Source: Frankiales bacterium
Lineage (GTDB): Bacteria; Actinomycetota; Actinomycetes; JAFAQI01
Direction: 5' to 3'
NCBI GenBank assembly: GCA_025980465.1
Contig: JAICXJ010000015.1
Span: forward strand, 1 to 60,048
Length of the DNA stretch: 60,048 nucleotides
The notes beneath the pieces are model-generated. The model saw nothing but the letters and a program-made list of their open reading frames with translations. It did not search any database and was not told the origin of the DNA. Below are positions 24,756 to 32,768 of the stretch, piece after piece. Made by a program: the position numbers and the translations under genes. Within the stretch, counting starts at the first letter, position 1, and the number at the start of each line of letters is the position of its first letter.

Positions 24756-25198
24756 CCGCTACGCCACGTTTCAATCACGTCGCGATGACCGTCCCGGCTG
24801 ACCTGCTGGACGACGACGGACGCAAGGCAATCCTCGACTTCTACGGCGAGGTGTTCGGTTGGCAGGAGTTGCCGACGATGACCGAGGACCGTCAGCGACT
24901 CGTGATGATGGCGTACGAGTTCGGACAGTTCGTCTTCATCGAGGCCGACGAGTCACCGATGACCACCACCTCGATGGATCACTTCGGGATGTCCGTGGCG
25001 ACCCTCGCCGAGCTCGAGGAGTTCTACGACAAGGCAAGGGCGTACGCCGAGCGTGACGACCGGGTGATCCTCGAGGACAAGATGCTCGACGACTTCGGCG
25101 TCCTCGACCTGCACGCGTTCTACGTTCGGCATCTGCTGCCGCTGAAGGTCGAAGTGCAGTACTTCGACTGGAAGCAGCCGGTCGAGGCGGCACCGTAG
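24752..25198 (+). CDS. VOC-superfamily (glyoxalase/dioxygenase-like) protein
   Basis: 148-aa single-domain protein of the vicinal-oxygen-chelate fold: RFNHVAMTVPADLLDDDGRKAILDFYGEVFGW at the start, a middle GQFVFIEADE, then DHFGMSVATLAELEEFYDKA and a final strand with FYVRHLLPLKVEVQYFDW. The candidate metal ligands His9 and Glu near 57 could chelate iron or zinc. It is the last gene of the operon and may modify an oxidised product. The stop is followed by the 99-bp palindromic element. Confidence 0.85.
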   Translation: MTATPRFNHVAMTVPADLLDDDGRKAILDFYGEVFGWQELPTMTEDRQRLVMMAYEFGQFVFIEADESPMTTTSMDHFGMSVATLAELEEFYDKARAYAERDDRVILEDKMLDDFGVLDLHAFYVRHLLPLKVEVQYFDWKQPVEAAP

Positions 25199-25218
25199 CC
25201 TCGGCAGCGCTCCCCCTT

Positions 25219-25317
25219 CCACAAGCAATGTGACATTGCTTGCGCGATGTGAGATTGCTTGCGCGATGTGATCGCTTGGCGCCGGATTCGCCATAGCAAT
25301 GTGGCATTGCTTGGTGG
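25219..25317. repeat. 99-bp palindrome-rich element with terminal inverted repeats
   Basis: The ends are inverted copies differing by one base: CCACAAGCAATG (25219-25230) and CATTGCTTGGTGG (25305-25317). Inside are a perfect 10-bp-arm palindrome at 25222-25242 (CAAGCAATGT-G-ACATTGCTTG), an 18-base direct repeat ATTGCTTGCGCGATGTGA at 25235-25252 and 25254-25271, and AGCAATG-TGG-CATTGCT at 25295-25311. It lies exactly between two convergent genes. No T-run follows the stems, so a classic terminator is uncertain; a small non-coding mobile or REP-like element is possible. Confidence 0.75.
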
Positions 25318-25319
25318 AA

Positions 25320-26996
25320 CTAGAGCGCGTCTTGGGCCAGGCGGAAGGCCTGGATGCCGGAGACCGGTGACAGCGGCGACTCCCCGAGCGAGTTCTTGAA
25401 CAGGTTCTGGAGCTGGTTGCTGATCGCCTTGTACTCGAGGTCGGTCTCCCGCGTACCAGTGCCGAGGTACAGCGAATCACCCGCGACAACCGCGGTCGAT
25501 GACGGCGGGCCGATCACCGGCATGAGCCACAGCGGCGTACCGGTCGCGGCGTTCAGCGCGAGCACCGATGACAGGAAGGTCTCGGTGACGAACGCAACCC
25601 CGTTCACCACCGAGGTCGACCCGTACGTCGGCAGCGCGAGCCGATCGATCCAGTCGATCTTGCCGGTTTGGGGGTTCAGCGCCCGCACTGCCCAGGTGCT
25701 CCGGTTGAGGTCTTTCAGCGAGTGCGGAAGCGGGATCCCGGTACCTCCGATGACCCGCTCCGCCCGACCGTCGGGACCCAGCTGCACGCCGGGGCTGCCG
25801 ATGAAGCCACCCACCGCGAAGTTCTCGCTGAGCCGGCCGGCTTGGCCAGCAACGGTCCGGGAGATCTTTCGGCCGGTCGCCTCGTCCCGCACGTAGTAGA
25901 CGGCGTTCTTGCGCCCCTCACCGATCACCCGCTGCCCATCCGGCAGCGTGAAGATGTTGGCGGAGGCGCCGAAGTCGGCATCGCCTTCGGCATCCGCCAG
26001 TCGCTGCGCCTTCGACGGCAATGCCGACTCGGGCCGGAAGCTCCAGATCCGCCGACCCGTCGCGGTGTCGAGGGCCACCATCTCCTCGGAGTAGTTGACG
26101 TGGCTCGCGTAGGCCTGCGGAGCGTAGTCACATGCCGCCGTTCCGAACGCCACCATGTGGGTAGCCGGGTCCACCGCCGGTGAGGACCAGACCCCGCCGC
26201 ATCCCAGACCATGGCCGGAGCCCTGGGTCAGCCCGGCGGCGCCGTACAGCGTGCGGTTGCGGTCGGTGTCGTACTTCCACCGCGGCCGAAGTTTCCACGG
26301 CGTGCCTGGGACCAGGGTCAGCTTGACGAGTCCGGTGTGTCCGACCTGCGCCTCGTCGTGCACGTCGAAGCCGACGTAGATCTGGTCTCGGCCCCGCCGG
26401 TCGGTCACGACCGCGGGCGATGACTCCACCTCGACGACCCGGGGGTCGCTTCGTTGCGACTTGCGGCGCAGCGCTCTGTCGCGCGGGTCGAGATCGATCG
26501 CCGCCAACTTCTGGCCGGTACGGGCGTCGAGCACCCACACACTCGAGCCACCACCGAAGATCACCACCCGCCGCCGCAGTTCACCGACGCCGGCTTCCAC
26601 GACCGAAGCGCTGGACACGATGCGACCGAACGCGCTGACGTCCTTCGTCGTGATCCGGTACTTCCAGAGCAGCGTGCCGACCGCGGCATTCACCGCATAG
26701 AACGTGCCGTCCCACGAGCCGACGTAGAGGACGCCGTGTGACACCGCAGGAGAGGCGGTGATGGAGTCCTTGGTATGGAAGAACCAGGCCGGCGCCAAGG
26801 TCGCGACGTTCTGCACCGCGATCTTGGAGCAGCCCGGAGGCGAGGAGAACGTGTGCTGGAGGTCGTGGCCGTACATCGGCCAATCCGCGGATCGGCACAC
26901 CGATGGGCTGGCAGCGGGCCGCGGAGCGGCACGAGACAGCGAGGCGCCGGAGAGCAGTACGGCCGCTGCGGCCATCGCGACAACAACTCGTCGCAA
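25320..26996 (-). CDS. Exported PQQ-type beta-propeller protein
   Basis: 558-aa protein with a signal peptide (MRRVVVAMAAAAVLLSGASL, cleavage after an AxA-like site near 24). The mature part carries repeated W-motif blades: SPAVSHGVLYVGSWDGTFYAVNAAVGTLLWKYR, SSPAVVTDRRGRDQIYVGF, WSSPAVDPATHMVAFGTA, STAVVAGDSLYLGTGT. This is the PQQ-dependent dehydrogenase or BamB-like propeller; several blades resemble polyvinyl-alcohol dehydrogenases, but PQQ binding cannot be proven and no heme CxxCH is present. A dispersed operator (27033-27048) lies about 35 bp upstream. Divergent from another exported protein with the same operator. Confidence 0.85.
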   Translation of the reverse strand: MRRVVVAMAAAAVLLSGASLSRAAPRPAASPSVCRSADWPMYGHDLQHTFSSPPGCSKIAVQNVATLAPAWFFHTKDSITASPAVSHGVLYVGSWDGTFYAVNAAVGTLLWKYRITTKDVSAFGRIVSSASVVEAGVGELRRRVVIFGGGSSVWVLDARTGQKLAAIDLDPRDRALRRKSQRSDPRVVEVESSPAVVTDRRGRDQIYVGFDVHDEAQVGHTGLVKLTLVPGTPWKLRPRWKYDTDRNRTLYGAAGLTQGSGHGLGCGGVWSSPAVDPATHMVAFGTAACDYAPQAYASHVNYSEEMVALDTATGRRIWSFRPESALPSKAQRLADAEGDADFGASANIFTLPDGQRVIGEGRKNAVYYVRDEATGRKISRTVAGQAGRLSENFAVGGFIGSPGVQLGPDGRAERVIGGTGIPLPHSLKDLNRSTWAVRALNPQTGKIDWIDRLALPTYGSTSVVNGVAFVTETFLSSVLALNAATGTPLWLMPVIGPPSSTAVVAGDSLYLGTGTRETDLEYKAISNQLQNLFKNSLGESPLSPVSGIQAFRLAQDAL

Positions 26997-27032
26997 CGCC
27001 CCCGTCCCCTCTCTGCGTTCGGCCCCCGAACC

Positions 27033-27048
27033 CTGACGTACGTGTCAT
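27033..27048. promoter_or_regulatory. Dispersed operator, site 3 (propeller gene promoter)
   Basis: CTGAC-GTACGT-GTCAT; one arm base differs from the consensus. It lies 37 bp upstream of the propeller start codon and on the propeller side of the divergent intergenic region. Confidence 0.6.
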
Positions 27049-27177
27049 GCCGGAATCGATCAAGAGCACCACGATTCACCATCGCGGGAAAGGCAGGTAG
27101 TAGCCCACCCGCCGCAAGCAGGAACGGCGAATCCGGACAAAACGCCTCAACCATGGTTGCCTTGGCGGGTTAGAAAC

Positions 27178-27193
27178 ATGACGCTTGTGTCAG
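27178..27193. promoter_or_regulatory. Dispersed operator, site 4 (exported Gly/Arg-repeat protein)
   Basis: ATGAC-GCTTGT-GTCAG, one arm base off consensus. It lies 29 bp upstream of the GTG start chosen for the next gene. Taking an earlier start would place the site inside the coding region, which also argues for the later start. Confidence 0.6.
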
Positions 27194-27222
27194 AGATCGG
27201 TCCGACCCACCGGGAGCCCGCT

Positions 27223-28485
27223 GTGCCAGGCCAGAACCGTCGCTCGTCGCTCGTCGTCGCCGGCATCGCGGGAATCGCGGGAATCGCGGTCGCGGTCGCG
27301 AGCGCCGGGACCGCGCTTGCGATCAGCGGCGGCGGATATCGCCCGCACAAGATGGGTTGCCCGACCACCGCGGCGGCGACCAACCACGCGCACGGCCCGC
27401 AGCCGAAAGGCTGTCATGACTTCCAGATCCTCATCCGCAGCGGCAACCACACGTACGGCGAGTTCGGCCTCAACACCACGCCGTCGGGCCAGAACCTTCA
27501 CTCCGGCGACCTCGTGATCAGCCCGGACGGCAGCGCCAACCCGCGCGGCGGCGCCTCCGGCCAGGCGCTGCGCATCCACATCGACACCCACTACCAGCCG
27601 ATTCCGGCGGGCCAGTGCGGCGTGTTCGACCTGCTGACCTATCCAATCGATCTGGTGACCGGCGGCGGCTGCAAGCTCGACCCGGCCGCGTGGGCGCTTC
27701 CTACGAAGATGCCGACCATCACCCCGCATCTGACGATGAGCGGACGGTCCGGCGGGGCACCGGACCTGACCCACGCCCAGCTCTATTTCGGCGCCGACGA
27801 CGGGCTTGACAGCGGCGAGCACGACGAGCCGGACGGCAAGCACGGCACGATGACCGAGCAGAACGGCCCCTCGGACGGGGGCGCAATTCTGGTGCGTTGG
27901 CACCCGCTGGCGTTCGCGAAGTGGCTGCCGACGGTGATCAAGGGAATGGAGACCGGCAACTTCTCGGCCCTCGCCCGCAACCCGGTGCCGTTGCTGTCGG
28001 CCGGCTTCGGCGCGTGTGCCGACGGCATCTGCCTTGCGGTGGAGAGCCGGCGTACCGAGTCGCTGCGCGGCGGGGGCGGAGGCGGCTCGGGTGGGCGGGC
28101 TGGCGGCTCGGGTGGGCGGGCTGGCGGCTCGGGTGGGCGGGCTGGCATGAAGAACAGAGACGTGTACAACTACGACGGCAAGACCTGGGATCCGTACAAC
28201 TGCTCCGGGGAGTCGCCCGCGGCCGAGAAGCAGTGTCGCGACGCGACCCACAAGAATGAGGACGCCTACCTCAACAACGAGGCCAAGCATGTGTACCTCG
28301 AGCCCGGCGTCCAGTTCTTTGAGGACCCCGATCCCAACGGCTCGCCGTTACTTCCTGCCTACCCGCTGCCGGCCGTCTACGTCGGAAGCTGCGGCATCAC
28401 GCTCGGCGGCGGGCCGCTGACCTTCCCGGCCTCGCCGATCACCAACCACCGTGGGCAACTGTCGCTGTCGCCGAGCAAGTGCTGA
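27223..28485 (+). CDS. Exported protein of unknown function with GGSGGRA repeats
   Basis: 420-aa protein. The GTG start at 27223 is supported by GGGAG seven bases upstream and by a well-formed signal peptide (PGQNRRSS, hydrophobic VVAGIAGIAGIAVAVASAG, AxA-type TALA). Mature residues are rich in Gly, Pro and paired Cys (for example CPTTAAATNHAHGPQPKGC and ACADGIC). A Gly/Arg-rich linker at about 287-307 consists of three exact GGSGGRA units, separating the bulk from a C-terminal NYDGKTWDPYNCSGES region. No family is recognised. It is divergent from the PQQ-type propeller and carries its own copy of the dispersed operator, so both may be made under the same conditions. Confidence 0.8.
   Translation: MPGQNRRSSLVVAGIAGIAGIAVAVASAGTALAISGGGYRPHKMGCPTTAAATNHAHGPQPKGCHDFQILIRSGNHTYGEFGLNTTPSGQNLHSGDLVISPDGSANPRGGASGQALRIHIDTHYQPIPAGQCGVFDLLTYPIDLVTGGGCKLDPAAWALPTKMPTITPHLTMSGRSGGAPDLTHAQLYFGADDGLDSGEHDEPDGKHGTMTEQNGPSDGGAILVRWHPLAFAKWLPTVIKGMETGNFSALARNPVPLLSAGFGACADGICLAVESRRTESLRGGGGGGSGGRAGGSGGRAGGSGGRAGMKNRDVYNYDGKTWDPYNCSGESPAAEKQCRDATHKNEDAYLNNEAKHVYLEPGVQFFEDPDPNGSPLLPAYPLPAVYVGSCGITLGGGPLTFPASPITNHRGQLSLSPSKC
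28081..28143 (+). repeat. Three exact 21-bp tandem repeats
   Basis: Three consecutive identical 21-base units at 28081, 28102 and 28123, in frame, each coding GGSGGRA. Exact nucleotide identity indicates recent expansion or slippage, and copy number may vary between strains. Confidence 0.9.
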
Positions 28486-28554
28486 TACGGCACCGCGCGT
28501 CAGCGAGCCGCTCGATGTCGCGCCCACCGAAGCTCACCGCCTAGGCTCCACGCC

Positions 28555-29295
28555 ATGCCGAGCAACCAGACCAGCCGCCGCGCGGCTCCCCAAGCCCGGC
28601 CGGCGAGCCGCCGCGGCACGACCGGCGGCGCTCCGGCGCAGGAGCGGGAGCTGCGGGCTCAGGGCCGCAAGACCATGCAGCGGCTGCTCGATGCGGGACG
28701 GCTGATTTTCGAGCGACAGGGCTTCCACGCCGCCCGGGTCGACGACATCGTCAAGGCAGCGAAGACGTCACACGGCACCTTCTACCTGTACTTCGCGAAC
28801 AAGGAGGACCTGTTCAAGGCCCTCGCGATGGACGCCATGTCCGAGATGGAGGCGCTCGGCGACGCACTCGAACCGATCACGATCGACGAAGCAGGTCGCG
28901 AGACGCTCCGCGCCTGGGTTACCAGGTTCGTCGACCTGTACGCCGCACACGGCGGTGTGATCCGCGCCTGGACCGAGTGGCAGTTCTCCGATCGCGACCT
29001 CGGCCACCGCGCCCAGGAGTCATTGTTGGCGTTGTCCGGCGCGTTGAGTCGGCGCATCGACGAGGCGCGTGGACTTGGTGACGGTGCCCATGTCGAAGGC
29101 GTCGCCTGCCTGTCGATGCTCGAACGGTTCAACTACTTCCAGCAGTCCCACCAGATCCGGTTCGAACACGACGAGGTCGTGGACACCCTCACCCGGGCAC
29201 TGTTCGAAGGGTTCTTCACCCCCGACAAGGCCGAGCCGCGGCGACGGCCCCGGGCGATCCCGCCTCGTCCCCGCCGCGCACGCAAAGCCGGCTGA
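28555..29295 (+). CDS. TetR/AcrR family transcriptional regulator
   Basis: 246-aa regulator. After a basic, disordered 40-residue leader comes a TetR helix-turn-helix: RLLDAGRLIFERQGFHAARVDDIVKAAKTSHGTFYLYFANKEDLFKAL (about 43-90). The C-terminal domain is a ligand/dimer domain with a basic, proline-rich tail. It heads the lipid-metabolism run 28555-32768 (hydrolase, SDR, acyl-CoA synthetase). TetR proteins of such settings usually respond to acyl-CoA. It is the only TetR gene in the window, so it is the first candidate to bind the seven dispersed palindromes; its own upstream 69 bp lacks a clear copy. Confidence 0.92.
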   Translation: MPSNQTSRRAAPQARPASRRGTTGGAPAQERELRAQGRKTMQRLLDAGRLIFERQGFHAARVDDIVKAAKTSHGTFYLYFANKEDLFKALAMDAMSEMEALGDALEPITIDEAGRETLRAWVTRFVDLYAAHGGVIRAWTEWQFSDRDLGHRAQESLLALSGALSRRIDEARGLGDGAHVEGVACLSMLERFNYFQQSHQIRFEHDEVVDTLTRALFEGFFTPDKAEPRRRPRAIPPRPRRARKAG

Positions 29296-29325
29296 TCCGG
29301 CACCGCACGCAGCCGATGCAGTGCC

Positions 29326-30258
29326 GTGGGCCAGAATGTGCGAGTGTCTGAGACTGACGCGGCCGTCAGGTTCGCCCACGTGGGCCCTGACCCGCATGAC
29401 GTGCCGCGGGACGGCCGCAGCGGCTTCCTGATGATCGGCACTCACCAGGTGCACTACCTGGAATGGGGGCCGTCGGCGGCGCCGCTCGTGATCGCTCTGC
29501 ACGGCGGCGGGCAGACGTCATACATGTTCGAGGAGCTCGGCTCCACGCTGCATGGCAGCTACCACGTCATCGCACCCGACCTGCCAGGACACGGCGAGTC
29601 CACCCCGCTCGAGGACCCCATGACCTTCACGCGCGAGGCTCTGACCGCGACGATCCCTCCGTTGCTCGACGCGTTCGGCGCCGCACCGGCGAGCTTCGTC
29701 GGCGCGTCACTGGGCGGCATCCTGTCGCTCACCCTTGCCGCCGCCGACCCGGAGCGCGTCCACGCAATCGCGCTCATCGACGTCGGTCACAAGCTGGAGG
29801 CCGACGGCGTACGACGGATCGTGGAGTTCCTGTCCAAGCACGAGTCGTTCGGCTCGCTCGAGGACGCCGCCGATGCCGTCGCCGAGTACGCGCCGCAGCG
29901 CGGCCGGGTCGATCCGACTCGGCTTCGCCGCAACCTTCGGCAGCGTGAGGACGGCCGGTGGGTGTGGAAGCACAATCTCGGCAGGCTCACCGCGGAACGA
30001 CTCGGCCAGGAGGACTGGGAGAGCTCGATCGTCGACGGCCTTGACGAGGAGCTCGCGAGGATCGCCGTCCCGGTCCTAGTGCTTCGCGGCGCAGCGAGTG
30101 ACGTGCTCTCCAGCGACGGCGCCGCCGAGATAGCGGCGAAGCTTCCGGACGCCCGAGTGGTCGAGGTGTCGAACGCCGGTCACCTCGCAGCTGGTGACAA
30201 CCCGGGGACCACGGTCGATCTGATCACGTCCTTTCTCCATGAGGTCATGCCGGCATGA
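29326..30258 (+). CDS. Alpha/beta-fold hydrolase
   Basis: 310-aa alpha/beta hydrolase. The oxyanion HGGGQTS lies near 59-65, PDLPGHGES near 84-92, the nucleophile elbow is GASLGG (Ser near 127), and the closing His is in NAGHLAAGD near the C-terminus. Such enzymes act as esterases, lactonases or ring-cleavage (meta-cleavage product) hydrolases. GTG at 29326 or 29344 (VSETDAAV) may be the start. It is 30 bp after the TetR gene and 30 bp before the SDR gene, thus probably in one transcript. Confidence 0.88.
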   Translation: MGQNVRVSETDAAVRFAHVGPDPHDVPRDGRSGFLMIGTHQVHYLEWGPSAAPLVIALHGGGQTSYMFEELGSTLHGSYHVIAPDLPGHGESTPLEDPMTFTREALTATIPPLLDAFGAAPASFVGASLGGILSLTLAAADPERVHAIALIDVGHKLEADGVRRIVEFLSKHESFGSLEDAADAVAEYAPQRGRVDPTRLRRNLRQREDGRWVWKHNLGRLTAERLGQEDWESSIVDGLDEELARIAVPVLVLRGAASDVLSSDGAAEIAAKLPDARVVEVSNAGHLAAGDNPGTTVDLITSFLHEVMPA

Positions 30259-30288
30259 CCGCGACAATCAACGAAAGAGGCTGACGGA

Positions 30289-31203
30289 ATGGGTGTGCTC
30301 GACGGCAAGGTCGCGATCGTCACCGGTGCGGGCCGGGGGCTCGGCAGGAGCCACGCGCTGCTGCTGGCGTCCGAAGGCGCGCAGGTGGTCGTCAACGACC
30401 CGGGTGGCGAGTGGGACGGCAAGGGCTCCGACAGCCGACCGGCGCAGCAGGTCGTCGAGGAGATCGAAGCAGCCGGCGGTGCAGCCGTCGCGAACTTCGA
30501 CAGCTGCTCGGACTGGAAGGCCGCGGAAGGACTCATCCAGCAGGCTGTCGACGGGTACGGCGATCTCAACATCCTGGTCAACAACGCCGGCATCCTGCGC
30601 GACAAGATGAGCTACAACATGGACGAGGACGACTGGGACTCGGTCATCAACGTCCACCTCAAGGGTCACTTCGCGCCGACCCACTTCGCCGCCGGATACT
30701 GGCGGACCCGGGCGAAGGCGGGCGACCCGGTGTACGGCCGGATCATCAACACCAGCAGCGAGTCAGGCCTGTTCGGCAATGCTGGTCAGGCGAACTACGC
30801 CGCAGCTAAAGGCGGGATCGTCGCACTCACCGTCGTGATGGCACGCGAGCTCGCGAAGATCGGCGTCACCTCGAACGCGATCGCTCCCCGGGCGCGGACC
30901 CGGATGACCGAGCAGACGTTCGCCGGTTTCGGGTCGGTCGAGGAAGGTCAGTTCGACGCCTGGGCGCCGGAGAACATCTCCCCGCTGATCGGTTGGCTGG
31001 CGAGCCCGGACGCCGCCGAGGTCACGGGCCAGACCTTCATCGTCTGGGGCAGCGAGATCCAGCTGGTCCGCAGCTGGTCGCTTGGCGGCAAGATCGACGC
31101 GGGCGGCAAGCGGTGGACCGTCGATGAGCTGTCGAACGCCGCGGACACGCTGTTCGCGAAGCAGGACAAGGGCCTGGCTCCCGGTTTCGGGCTACTCGAG
31201 TAA
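30289..31203 (+). CDS. SDR-family hydroxyacyl-CoA-type dehydrogenase
   Basis: 304-aa short-chain dehydrogenase. The cofactor motif is TGAGRGLG (11-18), the NAG motif NNAGIL (about 98-103), and the catalytic Ser-Tyr-Lys set lies in NTSSESGLFGNAGQANYAAAK (about 154-174). VVNDPGGEWDGKG near 35-47 resembles the MFE-2/peroxisomal type (17-beta-HSD type 4), whose N-terminal domain is a (3R)-hydroxyacyl-CoA dehydrogenase. A similar enzyme occurs in mycobacterial steroid-ring clusters. It is followed 8 bp later by an acyl-CoA synthetase, so oxidation of a CoA thioester is likely. Confidence 0.9.
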   Translation: MGVLDGKVAIVTGAGRGLGRSHALLLASEGAQVVVNDPGGEWDGKGSDSRPAQQVVEEIEAAGGAAVANFDSCSDWKAAEGLIQQAVDGYGDLNILVNNAGILRDKMSYNMDEDDWDSVINVHLKGHFAPTHFAAGYWRTRAKAGDPVYGRIINTSSESGLFGNAGQANYAAAKGGIVALTVVMARELAKIGVTSNAIAPRARTRMTEQTFAGFGSVEEGQFDAWAPENISPLIGWLASPDAAEVTGQTFIVWGSEIQLVRSWSLGGKIDAGGKRWTVDELSNAADTLFAKQDKGLAPGFGLLE

Positions 31204-31211
31204 GGACCAGA

Positions 31212-32768
31212 TTGCCGCTCATCCCGGACCAGCTCCGCTGGGCCGCCGAGACCGTTCCCGACGAGATCGGCTTCACCGTCGCCGGGGTCGGTGAGCTGAC
31301 CCTGGCGCGATGGCACGCCGACTCTTCGCGGTTCGCTCGCGGCCTGATCTCGCTCGGGGTCGAGCCCGGCGACCGAGTGGCGCTAGCACTCCTTCCGGCG
31401 GATGCGTTGGCGTTTGTCGTGGCCTACGCCGCGACCCACAAGGCGGGCGGCGTCGCCGTGCCCATCAACACCCGGATGTCGCCAGCCGAGGTGCGCGGCG
31501 TACTCACGCACTGCGAGCCCAGGGTGATCGTGGCGTCGTCGTCGGTCCGTCACCTCGTCGAGGGTGGCGTTCCCGGCGCCAGGATCCTCCTGACCGAGAC
31601 CGACGGCGAGCGCGAGGGCGAGGCATGGACGTCACTGTTCGACAGCGACGCCAGCGACCTTCAGGTCGACCGGGACGAGGATGATCTTGCCGACATCCTC
31701 TACACCTCCGGGACCACGAGCGCGCCGAAGGGCGTGGCGATCCGGCACAGCAACTCAGCGATGATCATCACCGCGACGCCGCGATGGACCAGCCGGCCCT
31801 GGCTACATGCCAGTCCGCTGTTCACGTTCTCCGGGATGACGTTCATCTACCAGCCGATGCGCATGGGGATGAGCACGTTGTACCTGCCGAGGTTCTCGGC
31901 CGGCGAGTGCCTGCGACTGATCAACGAGGCGAAGCCGGCGGCCTGCTTCCTGGTGCCGGCGATGGTGGAGATGCTGCTCGCCGATCCCGAGACGCCGAAG
32001 GCCGACTGGTCCTGCGTCACATCCCTGTCGGTGGGGTCGGCCCCGATTGCGCCGGCGACGTTGGTGAAGATGGCCGCGCTCGTGCCGGACGCGTTCGTCA
32101 CCAATTCGTACTCGATGACCGAGGCCGGTACGGCGTACTTCATGCTGCCGAAGGGCGGCCTGGCCAGCCATCCCGGCGCGGTCGGCAAGCCGGTGCCACC
32201 GGCCGAGGTCCGAATCCTCGACGACGACGACAACCCGGTCGCCGTCGGGGAGATCGGCAACATCCACGTCAAACCGGCCGGCAAGCTGCGCGAGTATTAC
32301 AAGGCGCCGGAGGCGTCGAAGGAGATCTTCGGCGCCGACGGCTGGCTACGTACCGGTGACCTGGGCAAGTTCGACGCTGATGGCTACCTCTACGTCGTCG
32401 GCCGGGCGAAGGATCTCATCATCCGCGGCGGCCTCAACGTCTACGCCGCCGATGTCGAGGCCGCGCTGTTCGAGCATCCCGGCGTGCAGGAGGCCGCCGT
32501 CGTCGGGGCGCCGCACGACGTGCTCGGCGAGGAGGTCGTGGCGTTCGTCGTCGCCAAGCCCGGTGCGGCGCTGAGCGCCGAGGAGCTCACCGCGGTCTGC
32601 AAGGAGCGGGTCGCCAACTACGCCGTACCGTGCCGCTTCCACTTCGTCGACGAGCTCCCCCGCAACGCCACCGGCAAGGTCCTCAAGCGCGAACTTCACG
32701 AGCCCGCCAACTTGTCAGCATCTCCGGGTGCTATAGCCCCCGCTGCCGCTGACAAGTTTGGTCGTTAG
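31212..32768 (+). CDS. Acyl-CoA synthetase (AMP-forming)
   Basis: 518-aa class I adenylate-forming enzyme. The AMP-binding loop is YTSGTTSAPKG (about 164-174), followed by NSYSMTEAGT, GWLRTGDLGKFDADGYLYVVGRAKDLIIRGG (about 377-407) and the catalytic lysine in NATGKVLKREL (about 485-495). It should activate a carboxylic acid to its CoA thioester with ATP. The start is TTG at 31212 with AAGGA upstream. The last 19 codons are formed by a 44-bp palindromic repeat (32712-32755), so the tail LSASPGAIAPAAADKFGR is repeat-derived and not part of the enzyme fold. Confidence 0.9.
   Translation: MPLIPDQLRWAAETVPDEIGFTVAGVGELTLARWHADSSRFARGLISLGVEPGDRVALALLPADALAFVVAYAATHKAGGVAVPINTRMSPAEVRGVLTHCEPRVIVASSSVRHLVEGGVPGARILLTETDGEREGEAWTSLFDSDASDLQVDRDEDDLADILYTSGTTSAPKGVAIRHSNSAMIITATPRWTSRPWLHASPLFTFSGMTFIYQPMRMGMSTLYLPRFSAGECLRLINEAKPAACFLVPAMVEMLLADPETPKADWSCVTSLSVGSAPIAPATLVKMAALVPDAFVTNSYSMTEAGTAYFMLPKGGLASHPGAVGKPVPPAEVRILDDDDNPVAVGEIGNIHVKPAGKLREYYKAPEASKEIFGADGWLRTGDLGKFDADGYLYVVGRAKDLIIRGGLNVYAADVEAALFEHPGVQEAAVVGAPHDVLGEEVVAFVVAKPGAALSAEELTAVCKERVANYAVPCRFHFVDELPRNATGKVLKRELHEPANLSASPGAIAPAAADKFGR
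32709..32758. repeat. 44-bp palindromic repeat, copy B (arms extended)
   Basis: The core copy is 32712-32755 and has TTGTCAGC / GCTGACAA ends and the GGGTGCTATAGCCCCC centre. Flanking bases extend the perfect arms to 11 bp (AACTTGTCAGC / GCTGACAAGTT). It spans the end of the acyl-CoA synthetase gene, immediately before the convergent acyl-CoA dehydrogenase gene end. Confidence 0.85.

Noticed and set aside
25219-25317. CRISPR array
   Set aside because: Repeats are contiguous or palindromic with no unique spacers of uniform length and no cas genes nearby.
25320-26996. Methanol or alcohol quinoprotein dehydrogenase
   Set aside because: No CxxCH heme site and no clear catalytic Asp/disulfide region; only the propeller blades are supported.
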